Assembly (NCBI RefSeq): GCF_000402035.1
Contig: NC_021294.1
Span: forward strand, 1,095,816 to 1,159,815
Length of the DNA stretch: 64,000 bases
DNA from: Caballeronia insecticola
Lineage (GTDB): Bacteria > Pseudomonadota > Gammaproteobacteria > Burkholderiales > Burkholderiaceae
Reading direction: 5' to 3'
Shown in pieces: positions 45,704 to 55,510 of this stretch (position 1 is the stretch's first letter; every line of letters begins with the position of its first letter). Below the pieces are notes generated by a model, which saw only the letters and a program-made list of their open reading frames with translations, had not been told where the DNA came from and did no database searches. The position numbers and the translations under genes are program-made.

Positions 45704-47269
45704 ATGTCCGACGCACTAGAAGAAGCCGATTCCATCGCCGATGCCCTGCTCGCAGGCCTCGCGCGTCCGATCGTTTTCGTCGATCTGGAAACCACGGGCG
45801 CGGACGCAACCGTCGATCGCATCACGGAAATCGGCGTGGTGGAAGCGAGCACGGCGGGCATCGAACGCTGGAGCGTGCTGGTCGATCCGGGCGTGCCGGT
45901 GCCGCCGTTCGTCGCGCGCCTGACCGGCATCGACGACGCCATGCTGCGCGGCCAGCCGAGCTTCGAATCGCTTGCGCCCGCGCTCGCCGAACGCCTGCAC
46001 GGCAAGCTCTTCGTTGCGCACAACGCGCGCTTCGATTACGGCTTTCTCAAGAACGAATTCCGCCGCGCGGGCATCGCCTTTCGCGCGGATACGCTGTGCA
46101 CGGTGCGGCTGTCGCGCGCGCTGTTTCCATCGGTCGAACGGCATGGTCTCGATGCGCTCATCGCGCGGCTGAATCTCGCGCCCGAAGGACGCCATCGCGC
46201 CCTCGCCGATGCCGATCTGCTATGGCAGTTCTGGCAGAAGATTCACGCGCTCTATTCGCAGGATCTGGTCGATGCCGCGATCAAGGCGCTCGTGAAGCGT
46301 GCGAGCTTGCCCGCCGCGTTGCCGGAAGGCGCGCTCGATGCGTTGCCGTCGACGCCCGGCGTCTATCTGTTTCGCGGCGAAGACGATGTACCGCTCTATG
46401 TTGGCAAAAGCATCAACCTGAAACAGCGCGTCGCGGCGCATTTTTCGGGCGATCACCGGCTCGCGAAGGACTTGTCGATCTCGCAGGCCATCCGTCGTAT
46501 CGAATGCCGCGAGACGCCCGGAGAACTCGGCGCGCTGCTGCTCGAAGCGAAGCTCGTAAAGGACCTGAAGCCCACGCATAACCGGCTGCTCAAAAGCGCG
46601 TCGGCCGCGTGCGCATGGCAGTGGCTGCCGGGCGCTCACGCACCCGTGCTTCTGAAGGCGAACCGGCGCGATCTGTCGCGCGAAGCACATTTGTTCGGCG
46701 TGTTTGCGTCGCGCGCGAAGGCGCATGCGTTCCTTCGCCATCTCGCCGATGAACACGGCCTCTGTCACGCGACGCTCGGGCTCGAGAAAGCGCCGTCGTC
46801 GCGCGGACGCGGATGCTTCGGCTATCAGGTGAAACGGTGCCGAGGATCATGCGCAGGCATCGAAACATTCGCCGAGCACGCGGCGCGCGCACTTGCCGCG
46901 CTGGACAACGCGCGCCTCGTGCGCTGGCCGCATGAAGGGCCGATCGCCATCTCCGAACGCGATGCGCAGGGCGGCGAGGCCTGGCATGTGATCGACCGAT
47001 GGTGCTATCTCGGCACCTGCGCGACGCGCGAGGACATCGCGCCGCTGCTCGCCGCCGCGCCCGAGCTTCGCCCGTTCGATCCCGACGTCTACAGCCTGCT
47101 CGCGAAGCGCCTCGCGTCCGGACAACTGCAGTGGATTGCATGCGAGGCGCGGCCGTCGTTTCGACTCGTCGTACAAGATGCGCCTGCTTGCGGCGTGATC
47201 GCGCGTCACGCGAAAGGCACGACGAAGCGCCGCGTGATCGCATCGGACCAGTTCGCACTCGCGTTCTAG
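45704..47269 (+). CDS. DEDDh exonuclease - GIY-YIG endonuclease fusion, 521 aa
   Basis: Residues 20-185 are a DnaQ-like 3'-5' exonuclease: IVFVDLETTG (Exo I), VAHNARFDYGFL (Exo II) and HRALADADLLW (Exo III). Residues 215-300 are a UvrC/Cho-type GIY-YIG domain (TPGVYLFRGEDDVPLYVGKS, LKQRVAAHF). The C-terminus has CFGYQVKRCRGSC as in the UvrC-like region. Such fusions occur in many Gram-negatives and are thought to act in DNA repair. I take the ATG at 45704. Confidence 0.9.
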   Translation: MSDALEEADSIADALLAGLARPIVFVDLETTGADATVDRITEIGVVEASTAGIERWSVLVDPGVPVPPFVARLTGIDDAMLRGQPSFESLAPALAERLHGKLFVAHNARFDYGFLKNEFRRAGIAFRADTLCTVRLSRALFPSVERHGLDALIARLNLAPEGRHRALADADLLWQFWQKIHALYSQDLVDAAIKALVKRASLPAALPEGALDALPSTPGVYLFRGEDDVPLYVGKSINLKQRVAAHFSGDHRLAKDLSISQAIRRIECRETPGELGALLLEAKLVKDLKPTHNRLLKSASAACAWQWLPGAHAPVLLKANRRDLSREAHLFGVFASRAKAHAFLRHLADEHGLCHATLGLEKAPSSRGRGCFGYQVKRCRGSCAGIETFAEHAARALAALDNARLVRWPHEGPIAISERDAQGGEAWHVIDRWCYLGTCATREDIAPLLAAAPELRPFDPDVYSLLAKRLASGQLQWIACEARPSFRLVVQDAPACGVIARHAKGTTKRRVIASDQFALAF

Positions 47270-47272
47270 CAC

Positions 47273-48016
47273 TCAGGCGATCCCGCCATTGGCGCGCAGC
47301 ACCTGTCCGTTGACCCAGCCCGCATCCGGCCCGACGAGAAACGCAACCACCGACGCGATGTCGTCCGGCTGACCGAGGCGTTCCAGCGGCGGCATCTTCG
47401 AGAACGTGGCGATCTGCTCGTCGGTCTTGCCGTCGAGGAACAGCGACGTCGCCACCGGTCCCGGCGCGACCGCGTTCACCGTGATGCCGCGTCCGCGCAA
47501 TTCCTTCGCGAACACATGCGTGAACGCTTCGACCGCGGCCTTCGTCGCGTTGTAGATCGCGTAGCCGGGCATGTTGAGCGCGAGCGTCGTGCTCGAAAAG
47601 TTGACGATACGTCCGCCATTGTTCATGCGCGCCGCCGCTTCGCGCAGCGTGTTGAAGGTGCCGCGCACGTTGATGCCGAAGGTCTGATCGTAGAGCGCGT
47701 CGCTCGTGTCGGCGAGCGGCACGGCCTTCAGCACGCCCGCGTTGTTGACGAGCGCATCGACCGGGCCGAGTTGCGCTTCGACCGTCGCGAACATGCGGCG
47801 CACGTCGTCGGCATTCGCGACATCGGCCTTCACGGCGAGCGCTGCGCCGCCCGCCTCGCGCAATTCGGCGACGATCGCATCCGCTTCCTTCGCACTCGAT
47901 GCATAGTTCACCGCGACCGCGAAGCCGTCGCGTGCAAGACGCCGCGCGATCTCGGCGCCGATGCCGCGCGATGCGCCCGTGACGATCGCGACGCGTTTCG
48001 TTTCCGTCTGACTCAT
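47273..48016 (-). CDS. short-chain dehydrogenase/reductase, 247 aa
   Basis: NAD(P) motif TGASRGIGAEIA, NNAG motif (LVNNAGVLKA), catalytic Ser in VNFSSTT, and YNATK for Tyr-x3-Lys. The last segment NGQVLRANGGIA is a common SDR C-terminus. The start at 48016 (MSQTETKRVAIVTG) follows GAGGAG. It is divergent from the LysR gene, which likely controls it. The substrate is unknown. Confidence 0.92.
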   Translation of the reverse strand: MSQTETKRVAIVTGASRGIGAEIARRLARDGFAVAVNYASSAKEADAIVAELREAGGAALAVKADVANADDVRRMFATVEAQLGPVDALVNNAGVLKAVPLADTSDALYDQTFGINVRGTFNTLREAAARMNNGGRIVNFSSTTLALNMPGYAIYNATKAAVEAFTHVFAKELRGRGITVNAVAPGPVATSLFLDGKTDEQIATFSKMPPLERLGQPDDIASVVAFLVGPDAGWVNGQVLRANGGIA

Positions 48017-48139
48017 GATGTGCTCCTCAAAGTAGGCTGTTCGATGAGAAGCATGATGAATCATTCCGTTTCCGCGATCATCGTGCGTGGCTTAGTATCA
48101 TCGTTCCAGTTGCTTCAACAATTCCAGAGCACAGTCAGC

Positions 48140-49063
48140 ATGGATCGATTCCAGGAAATGCAGGTGTTCGTGCGTATCGCGGAGCGGCACAGCTTCACGC
48201 AAGCCGCCGACGATCTGCAGATACCGCGCGCCACCGTCACGAATCTGATGAAACGCATGGAAGCGCGGCTCGGCGCGCGGCTGCTCGAACGCACGACGCG
48301 CACCGTGCGCCTCACGCATGACGGCGAAGCGCATTATCGGCGCTGCGTGCGTCTGATCGCCGATCTGGAGGAAGCCGAAGGCTCGTTCCGGCATACCGAG
48401 CCGAAAGGTCTGTTGCGCGTGAATCTGCAAGGCACGCTCGCGCGCTATTTCATCATGCCCGGACTGCCGGCGTTTCTAGAACGCTATGGGCAGATCGAGC
48501 TGCATATCGGCGAGGACGACAGGCTCGTCGATCTCGTGCGCGAAGGCGTCGATTGCGTGCTGCGCGCGGGCACGTTGCAGGATTCGTCGATGATCGGCCG
48601 CCGCGTCGCGTTGCTCGAACAAGTGACGGTGGCAAGCCCTGCTTATCTATCGCGCGAAGGCGTGCCGCAAGACCTCGAAGCGCTTGCGTCGCATCGCGCG
48701 GTGAACTATCTGTCGAGCGCGACGGGCCGCGTGGTGCCGCTGGAATTCACGCTGAATGACCGCATCGAAGCGATAGAACTAAAGGCCACGGTGTCCGTGA
48801 CGGGCGTTGAGATGTACACGCAGGCTGCGCTCGCGGGCTTCGGCATTGTTCAGGTGCCGCGCTATCACGTCGATGCCGCGCTCGCCGACGGTCGCCTGCA
48901 ATGCGTGCTTCCCGACCTCGCGCCGCCGCCGATGCCGGTGTCCGTGCTCTATCCGCATAGCCGCCAATTGTCGGCGCGTGTGCGGGTTTTCGCGGACTGG
49001 ATCAGCACGATCTTCGCGCAGAACAACGGACCGGCTTTAACCAGCATCGAAGCGCAAAAGTAA
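48140..49063 (+). CDS. LysR-family transcriptional regulator, 307 aa
   Basis: The N-terminal HTH (residues 1-60: FVRIAERHSFTQAADDLQIP, VTNLMKRMEARLGARLLERT) is followed by a LysR effector domain with the VASPAYLSREGVP signature. The CrgA-like order suggests an aromatic or aldehyde responder, but the ligand is unknown. The ATG at 48140 gives the right domain start. It shares a 123-base intergenic region with the SDR gene. Confidence 0.92.
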   Translation: MDRFQEMQVFVRIAERHSFTQAADDLQIPRATVTNLMKRMEARLGARLLERTTRTVRLTHDGEAHYRRCVRLIADLEEAEGSFRHTEPKGLLRVNLQGTLARYFIMPGLPAFLERYGQIELHIGEDDRLVDLVREGVDCVLRAGTLQDSSMIGRRVALLEQVTVASPAYLSREGVPQDLEALASHRAVNYLSSATGRVVPLEFTLNDRIEAIELKATVSVTGVEMYTQAALAGFGIVQVPRYHVDAALADGRLQCVLPDLAPPPMPVSVLYPHSRQLSARVRVFADWISTIFAQNNGPALTSIEAQK

Positions 49064-49103
49064 AAGAGGCCAGTATCCCGTTGAAGGGACACTGGCCTCT
49101 TTT
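49062..49103. terminator. bidirectional terminator between lysR-type and HU-type genes
   Basis: A 13-bp stem, AAAAGAGGCCAGT with ACTGGCCTCTTTT, and a second inner stem TCCC/GGGA. The A and T ends serve both converging genes. Confidence 0.9.
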
Positions 49104-49155
49104 CACGAAGCTTCGAGTTCGCGAACGAAACCGAAGCCCGAACGTCACGCGCGTA

Positions 49156-49626
49156 TTACAGCGCTGCGTCCTTCAGCTTCTTCAGCGCACGCGCCTTGAT
49201 GCGCACGCTTGCCGGCTTGGCCGGGAACCAGCGCTCGTCGCCCGTGAACGGGTCCTTGCCGAAGCGCTTCTTCTTCGCCGGCACGGCCTGCGCGGAGATC
49301 TTGAGAATGCCCGACAGCGTGAACTCGCCCGCGCCCTTCTTGTGGATCGAACCGAGGATGGTGTCTTCCAGCGCGACCATCACGGCCTTCACCGCCTTCA
49401 CGTCGACAGCGGCGCGCTCGGCGAGGTGATTCGCAAGCGATGCCTTCGTGAACGTGTCCTTGATCGGCGAGGGAGCGCCGGTCGTCTTCTTCGCAGCTAC
49501 TTTCTTCGCGGCTACTTTCTTCGCGGCAACCTTCGGTGCTGCAGCTTTCTTTGCCGGTGCGGCGGTCTTCGCCGTGGCCTTCTTGGCCGGCGCTTTCTTG
49601 GCAGCGGTTTTAGCGGAAGTCGGCAT
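49156..49626 (-). CDS. HU-family DNA-binding protein with Lys/Ala-rich N-terminal tail, 156 aa
   Basis: Residues 1-50 are a histone-H1-like tail of AAKK/PAKK/VAAKK repeats. Residues 55-156 are an HU fold: FTKASLANHLAERAAVDVKA, VALEDTILGSIHKKGAGEF, then FGKDPFTGDERWFPAKPASV. The tail would bind DNA without sequence preference and is often tuned by repeat number. It is monocistronic with the terminator above. Confidence 0.9.
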   Translation of the reverse strand: MPTSAKTAAKKAPAKKATAKTAAPAKKAAAPKVAAKKVAAKKVAAKKTTGAPSPIKDTFTKASLANHLAERAAVDVKAVKAVMVALEDTILGSIHKKGAGEFTLSGILKISAQAVPAKKKRFGKDPFTGDERWFPAKPASVRIKARALKKLKDAAL

Positions 49627-49827
49627 GTTTCTCCTACCTGTTTTTGGTCAGTGATATTCGAATACGTTCGCACCGATGCGTTCGTATCACGCCGGATTCT
49701 ACATATAGCAAGCGAGTTCGTGCGAGTCTTTTGCGCTTTTATATCGTTTTTATAGGGGTTTTTCGTAGTGTCGCGCTGACAAGTGAGCTTGCGAAGCATC
49801 GTTTGCGATGTTCGACGATGCTTTCCA

Positions 49828-50595
49828 TCACGGCTGACACGAGCGATGCGCGATATGCGCGATGAGTGGATAGTGATCCGACGCGATGCGCGAGAGCCGT
49901 GTGCGATGCACATCGACACGCATCAGCCGCTCGCCCGGATGCACCCAAATACGATCGAGCGCGAACAGCGGGCAGCGCGTCGGAAAGGTGCGCAACGCGC
50001 TCGCACGATGAAAGCGCGTGACAAGCCGCCTGAGCGTTCGGCCATAAACGAACCACTCGTTGAGATCGCCGAGCAGGATGACGGGCAGCGCGGGCGTATC
50101 GAAGCACTGCAGCACCTGCTCCACTTGCGCGCGCCTTTCGCTCGATGCAAGACCGAGATGCGTCGCCACCACGCGCCATAGTTCGCCGCCGCAATCGATA
50201 TCGGCATCGAGCGCGCCGCGCGGCTCGCGGCTGCCGAACGACAGATCGAGTGTGCGCACCGCGCGCACCGGATAGCGCGTGAGCACCGCGTTGCCATAGC
50301 GGCGCTCGGGCGTATCGAGCGTCGGACCCGCCACCGCGTGCAGGTTCGTCATGCGTTGCAGCAGTTCGAGCACGTCGCGCGCGCCGCTGCCGCCTAACGG
50401 CACTTCCTGCAACGCGAAGATATCGGCGTCGATCTCGGCGAGTACGAGGCCGATGCGTTCCGGCGCGAACCGGCCATCGATGCCCACCGCGCCATGCAGG
50501 TTGTAAGTCGCGATGCGCAACTCGCGCGCGCGCACATCGTTGACGGCGGCATTCGCGGCTTCGTTCTCGATCGCGGAGTCGTGCATCAGCATCAT
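49828..50595 (-). CDS. endonuclease/exonuclease/phosphatase (EEP) family protein, 255 aa
   Basis: EEP motifs are intact: RIATYNLHGAVGIDGRFAPE (Asn), ADIFALQEVPLG (Glu), VILLGDLNEWFV (Asp, Asn) and ASDHYPLIAHI (Asp-His). No signal peptide is seen. The start ATG overlaps the phospholipase D gene (ATGA), so the pair is translated together. The partner suggests a role in lipid-phosphate metabolism, but nuclease activity is equally possible. Confidence 0.85.
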   Translation of the reverse strand: MMLMHDSAIENEAANAAVNDVRARELRIATYNLHGAVGIDGRFAPERIGLVLAEIDADIFALQEVPLGGSGARDVLELLQRMTNLHAVAGPTLDTPERRYGNAVLTRYPVRAVRTLDLSFGSREPRGALDADIDCGGELWRVVATHLGLASSERRAQVEQVLQCFDTPALPVILLGDLNEWFVYGRTLRRLVTRFHRASALRTFPTRCPLFALDRIWVHPGERLMRVDVHRTRLSRIASDHYPLIAHIAHRSCQP

Positions 50596-52895
50596 GAATT
50601 GACCTCGTCGGGGCGTTCGTTCTTCGATGTATCGCGCGGCATCGCACCGTGTTCGCGCAGCTCGGTTGCACGCTTCGCTTCCTCGCTCGCACGCGGTTTG
50701 TCGGCGTCGCCCGGCGCGCCTTCGTGCGGCTCGGGCTGATTCGCGCGGCCGAGAAAGCGCTGCAACAGCAGCGACACGCCGATCAGCACCGCGCCGATGC
50801 CGATCAACACCGCAAACGAGCCGATCGTCGGCCGATGCAGCGACGCCACCAGTTGATGCGCAAACGCCACCGTCAGAAAGATGCCGGGACCCATGCCGAG
50901 CATCGTGCCGAGCATGAAGTCGCGCAGGCGGATATGCGACGCGCCCGCGACCAGATTGACGATGGCAAACGGCGCCACCGGCAACAGCCTCAACACGACG
51001 ACCGCAACGATGCCGCGTTTCGCGACGCGCTCCGACAGCCGGTTCACGCGCGCGCCCGCGAGCTTGCGCACGGCGTCGCGGCCGAGCCAGTTGCCGAGCG
51101 AATACGAGATCGCGGCGGCGGCCATCGTGCCGAAGAACGCGTACACGCCGCCCCACGCTGCGCCGAACACGAGGCCCGTCGCCGCGATCAGCAGCGTGAT
51201 CGGCACCGAAACGACCGCCGCCGTCACATAGCCGAGCACGATCCAGAGCGGCGCGAACGGCAGTGCATCGATACGCCGCGTCGCATTCGTCAGCGCCTTC
51301 AGGTTTGCGTAATCGCCGAGCGGCGTCCAGTGCCACAGACCCGCGACCGCCACGACCAGCAGCGCGAGCACGCCGAGCAGCGCGAAGCGGCCGATGAGCG
51401 GGCGCGTCGTGGCGGCGGGCACGAACTGGTCGACGAGTTCGTCGGCGGCGATGGGCGTTTCGGGATCGATGAGGGCTTCGGACGGAATGAGCTGATCGAG
51501 TTCGGTCGACACTTGCGGATCGAGCGGCACCAGCGTGCGATGTTCGTCGCGGGGACGCAACAGCGCCTCGATCGCCGCATTCATGCCGCCGCGTGCGTCG
51601 CGTTCGCGCACGATATCCGCGATCTCGCAACCGAGATGCTCGGCGAGCAGCGTGTCGCGCATCGTCGCGATCGCGCGGCGGATACGCGCATCGGCGCGCG
51701 CGTCGATCGACACGTTGCATTCGCTGTCGAGCACCATCGAACGATTGTTCAGGTTGGCCGAGCCGACCATCAGCAATTCGTCGTCGACGATCATGAGCTT
51801 GCTGTGCACGTTGACGATCTCGTCGCCGAGTTTCGGCACGCTCGGCGACAGCAGCCGATAACGGCCGTGCGTGTCGGCGTCCTTGAGCAAGGTGTGCAGA
51901 CGCGCGCGCAGCACGCCCATGGTCACTTCCTGAAGCCAGCCGCTCTGATTGCGCGGCACGACGATGGCGAGATCCGGGCCGTCTTCGCGCGCGAGCGATT
52001 CGGCGAGCGCGGCGCCCACCGTCCCCGACGTGAAGTACTGATTCTCGATATAGATGCTGCGCCGCGCCCGCGCGATGGCGTCGAGATATTGCGCGCGAAT
52101 CTGCTGCACGGGCGCGCGGCCGAGATAGCCGGGCTCGGTGAGCGATATCGCGATATCGACGTCCTCGACATCGACGCGCCTCGAAGGCGGCCACGGATCG
52201 TTCTCCTGCGCCGCGCGATGCGCACGGATCGCAAGCCGCTTGCCGCACGCGCGCGCCCAGCGTTCGCGTGCGAGCATGCCGATTTCGCGCGCGGCGTCGC
52301 CGTCGAACATCGTGTGGACATCGTGAAAAGGCTGATAGCGCGCGCCGTTCGCGTCGCGGCGCAGCGGCTCATCGGGCGCATGCGCGGTCGTGTCCCAGCG
52401 CGAGCGCGTGAGATCGAGACCGCCGACAAACGCGAGACGATCGTCGATCACGACGAGCTTCTGATGCTGCGAGCCGCCCATCGGATGCTTGCCGTCCATC
52501 TGGAACGCGATGCGCCGATTCGTGCGCCAGCCCATCTTGTACACGGGCAGCCACTCGCGCTCGAACGCATAGAGCATCGCGAAATCCCACGCGAGGATAT
52601 AGATGCGCAGACGGCGCCGCTCGCCCGCGACTTCATGCAGAAAGTCGCCGAGCGCTTCGGGATAGCCGTCGTTCGCGCCGCCGGGCGTGAGCTTCATGCG
52701 GCTGTCGATATCCCAGCCGAGAATAAAGACGGTGCGCTCGGCGCGCGTGATCGCCTCGCGCAGCACGCTGAAATAATCCGCGCCGTCGATCAGCAGGCTG
52801 AAGCGCTGCGCGCGACGCACGCTCGCGCAATTGCGTCCCGGCTGGAAGAACGGCTCGTCGTCGTGGGTGTGGCTCATGTGGCTCGCGTGGCTCAT
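50592..52895 (-). CDS. phospholipase D / cardiolipin-synthase-like - VTT (DedA-like) fusion, 767 aa
   Basis: Two HKD motifs: HQKLVVIDD (in GGSQHQKLVVIDDRLAFVGG) and HSKLMIVDD (in NVHSKLMIVDDELLMVGSAN), so an active PLD/cardiolipin synthase domain spans residues 20-460. The last 230 residues are a membrane VTT unit (TAAVVSVPITLLIAATGLVF, LRLLPVAPFAIVNLVAGASH). The fused lipid enzyme and scramblase-like module suggest a phospholipid-moving enzyme. It is translationally coupled to the EEP gene. Confidence 0.88.
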   Translation of the reverse strand: MSHASHMSHTHDDEPFFQPGRNCASVRRAQRFSLLIDGADYFSVLREAITRAERTVFILGWDIDSRMKLTPGGANDGYPEALGDFLHEVAGERRRLRIYILAWDFAMLYAFEREWLPVYKMGWRTNRRIAFQMDGKHPMGGSQHQKLVVIDDRLAFVGGLDLTRSRWDTTAHAPDEPLRRDANGARYQPFHDVHTMFDGDAAREIGMLARERWARACGKRLAIRAHRAAQENDPWPPSRRVDVEDVDIAISLTEPGYLGRAPVQQIRAQYLDAIARARRSIYIENQYFTSGTVGAALAESLAREDGPDLAIVVPRNQSGWLQEVTMGVLRARLHTLLKDADTHGRYRLLSPSVPKLGDEIVNVHSKLMIVDDELLMVGSANLNNRSMVLDSECNVSIDARADARIRRAIATMRDTLLAEHLGCEIADIVRERDARGGMNAAIEALLRPRDEHRTLVPLDPQVSTELDQLIPSEALIDPETPIAADELVDQFVPAATTRPLIGRFALLGVLALLVVAVAGLWHWTPLGDYANLKALTNATRRIDALPFAPLWIVLGYVTAAVVSVPITLLIAATGLVFGAAWGGVYAFFGTMAAAAISYSLGNWLGRDAVRKLAGARVNRLSERVAKRGIVAVVVLRLLPVAPFAIVNLVAGASHIRLRDFMLGTMLGMGPGIFLTVAFAHQLVASLHRPTIGSFAVLIGIGAVLIGVSLLLQRFLGRANQPEPHEGAPGDADKPRASEEAKRATELREHGAMPRDTSKNERPDEVNS

Positions 52896-52973
52896 AGCTT
52901 TCGTTTTGCAAGCGCCATGCCCGCTGCGTGGTGATACGCTTCAGGGCACCGCCTATCCGGAGCGCCGTGAGCG

Positions 52974-54323
52974 ATGAACGAAGCGAATAACAACGACGAA
53001 TCCATCGATCAGGACGACGAACGCGCGGGGCTCGTTCCGCTCGCGCTGGCATCGGTGCTCGTGGGCGCGGCAACGGGCACCATCGGCGTGTTGTTCCGCT
53101 TTTCGCTCGAACGCGCGGAAGCGTGGCGCAGCGCGCTCGTCGCATGGGGGCACGCGGGACACGAAGCGGCCTTTCTGCTCGTCGTGTTCGGCGCTGCGGC
53201 CGCCACCGCGCTCGCCGCGTGGCTCGTCGCCCGATTCGCGCCGATGGCGAGCGGCAGCGGCATTCCGCATGTCGAAGCGGTGCTGCACGGCAAGCTGCCG
53301 CCCGCGCCGCTCGTGCTCATTCCGATCAAGTTCGCGGGCGGCGTGCTCGCCATCGGCGCGGGTCTCGCGCTCGGCCGCGAAGGCCCGACAGTGCAGATGG
53401 GCGCATCGATCGCGCATGCCATCGGCACATTCTTCAGGCGCACCGCGGGCGATTGCCGCGTGCTGCTCGCGGCAGGCGCAGGCGCAGGGCTCGCCACAGC
53501 GTTCAACGCGCCGATCGCCGGCGCCGTGTTCGTGCTCGAAGAACTGATGCGACGTTTCGATACGCGCACGGCCGTCGCGGCGCTCGGCGCGTCGGCGAGC
53601 GCCATCGCGATGGCGCGCCTCTTGCATGGCGATCTGCCCGACTTTCACGTGCCCGCCCAGCCGTTTCCCGGCTTCGCAATGACCGGCGCGCATCTCGTGC
53701 TCGGCGCGGTACTCGGTCTGCTGGGCGCTGCCTATTGCCGCGCGATACTCTGGACGCTCGATATCGCCGAGTCGTTTGCGCGCCCCGCATCGACAAAAAG
53801 CGCGGTGGTACACGCGACGGTGCGCGCGGGACTCGTCGGCGCGGCGGTCGGACTGCTTGCGTGGTTCGCGCCGCATCTCGCCGGCGGCGGCGATGCATTG
53901 ACCGAGCGCGCATTGCTGGGCGCGGGCACGATCGCGGGCGTGCTGGCGATGTTCGCGCTGCGTTTCGCGCTGGGCGCGGTGTCGTATGCGGCGGGCACGC
54001 CGGGCGGCCTGTTCGCGCCCATGCTCGTGCTCGGCGCGCAAACCGGACTCGTGTTCGGCCGCGTCTGTCTCGACTGGTTCCCCGGCATGGCGGCGATCAG
54101 CGGCGACACCAGCACGTTCGCGGTGGTCGGCATGGCGGCGTTCTTTGTCGCGGTGGTGCGCGCGCCGGTAACGGGCATCGTGCTCGTCACCGAGATGACC
54201 GCGAGCTTCACCTTGCTTCTGCCGATGCTGACCGCCTGCTTCACCGCGATGATCGTGCCGATGCTGCTGCGCGTGCCGCCGGTCTACGACTCGCTCGGCA
54301 AGCGTGCCGCCGTCCGGCGCTAG
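52974..54323 (+). CDS. ClC-family chloride channel/antiporter, 449 aa
   Basis: ClC selectivity motifs: GSGIP (94-98), GREGP (134-138) with gating Glu136, and GGLFAP; Tyr in PPVYDSL closes the pore. The Glu of EELMRRF, after FNAPIAGAVFVLE, matches the internal proton-path Glu of ClC-ec1, so H+/Cl- exchange is likely. There are about ten or more membrane helices. It is divergent from the PLD gene. Confidence 0.94.
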   Translation: MNEANNNDESIDQDDERAGLVPLALASVLVGAATGTIGVLFRFSLERAEAWRSALVAWGHAGHEAAFLLVVFGAAAATALAAWLVARFAPMASGSGIPHVEAVLHGKLPPAPLVLIPIKFAGGVLAIGAGLALGREGPTVQMGASIAHAIGTFFRRTAGDCRVLLAAGAGAGLATAFNAPIAGAVFVLEELMRRFDTRTAVAALGASASAIAMARLLHGDLPDFHVPAQPFPGFAMTGAHLVLGAVLGLLGAAYCRAILWTLDIAESFARPASTKSAVVHATVRAGLVGAAVGLLAWFAPHLAGGGDALTERALLGAGTIAGVLAMFALRFALGAVSYAAGTPGGLFAPMLVLGAQTGLVFGRVCLDWFPGMAAISGDTSTFAVVGMAAFFVAVVRAPVTGIVLVTEMTASFTLLLPMLTACFTAMIVPMLLRVPPVYDSLGKRAAVRR

Positions 54324-54404
54324 CGCCGCTTCCTGCATGCGATGCACCGTTGCGGTAGTCTCGTCGATGCACCTTCACCGACTTCATCCCGACAAGGACA
54401 CGCA

Positions 54405-55433
54405 ATGGAATATCGACATCTCGGCGCTTCCGGCTTCAAGGTTCCCGTTCTGAGCTTCGGCACCGGCACGTTCGGCGGCAAGGGCGAACTCTTTCAGGCG
54501 TGGGGCGAGACCGACGTGGGCGAAGCGCGCAAGCTCGTCGACATCTGCCTCGACGCGGGCGTCACCATGTTCGACACCGCCGACATCTACTCGCGCGGCA
54601 CCTCCGAATCCATTCTCGGCGAAGCCCTCAAAGGCCGGCGCGACAAAGTCATCATCTCGACCAAGGCCACCTTCCGCTTCGACGACAACAACCCGAACGC
54701 AGTCGGTTCGTCGCGCTTTCATCTGATCGAGGCGGTCAACGCGGCGCTCACGCGTTTGCAGACCGATCACATCGACCTGTTCCAGCTGCATGGTTTCGAC
54801 GCGAAAACGCCCGTCGAAGAGACGCTTTCCACACTCGACGATCTCGTGCGCGCAGGCAAGATCCGCTATACGGGCGTGTCGAATTTTTCGGGCTGGCATC
54901 TGCAGAAATCGCTGGATGTCGCGGATCGTTACGGCTATCCGCGCTATGTCGCCAATCAGACGTACTACTCGCTGATCGGCCGCGACTACGAATGGGAACT
55001 GATGCCGCTCGGGCTCGATCAGGGCGTCGGCGCGGTGGTGTGGAGTCCGCTCGGCTGGGGACGTCTCACGGGCAAGATCCGGCGCGGCCAGCCGCTGCCG
55101 GAAACGAGCCGCCTGCACAAGACCGCCGACATGGGGCCGCCCGTGCCCGACGAATATCTATATCGCGTGATGGATGCGCTCGACGCCATCGCCGCCGAAA
55201 CGGGCAAAACGGTGCCGCAGATCGCGCTGAACTGGCTGCTGCAGCGTCCGACAGTGGCGACGGTGCTTATCGGCGCGCGCAACGAAGAACAGTTGCGGCA
55301 GAACCTGGGCGCGGTCGGCTGGAATCTGACCGCCGAGCAGATCAAAAAGCTCGATGAAGCGAGTACCGTGCGGCCCGCGTACCCGTACTGGCATCAACAG
55401 GGGTTTGCGGAGCGCAATCCGTTTCCCGTCTGA
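54405..55433 (+). CDS. aldo/keto reductase, 342 aa
   Basis: TIM barrel with the AKR tetrad: Asp and Tyr in FDTADIYSRGTSE, Lys in ISTKATFRF and His in LFQLHGFDA. NADPH-binding stretches follow (WSPLGWGRLTGKIR, VLIGARNEEQLRQNLG). The start at 54405 (MEYRHLGASG) is the family N-terminus. It reduces aldehydes or ketones of unknown identity. Confidence 0.92.
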   Translation: MEYRHLGASGFKVPVLSFGTGTFGGKGELFQAWGETDVGEARKLVDICLDAGVTMFDTADIYSRGTSESILGEALKGRRDKVIISTKATFRFDDNNPNAVGSSRFHLIEAVNAALTRLQTDHIDLFQLHGFDAKTPVEETLSTLDDLVRAGKIRYTGVSNFSGWHLQKSLDVADRYGYPRYVANQTYYSLIGRDYEWELMPLGLDQGVGAVVWSPLGWGRLTGKIRRGQPLPETSRLHKTADMGPPVPDEYLYRVMDALDAIAAETGKTVPQIALNWLLQRPTVATVLIGARNEEQLRQNLGAVGWNLTAEQIKKLDEASTVRPAYPYWHQQGFAERNPFPV

Positions 55434-55510
55434 TTTTGGTTTTGCGCCGACGAGCGCGGCGGCTGTCGGCGTCGCGCTCGAACACGCCCGGACACCGTAT
55501 CGGAAGCCTT

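Noticed and set aside
52953..54347. 464-codon minus-strand frame opposite the ClC gene
   Set aside because: Composition is of the shadow type; the opposite frame has all ClC motifs.
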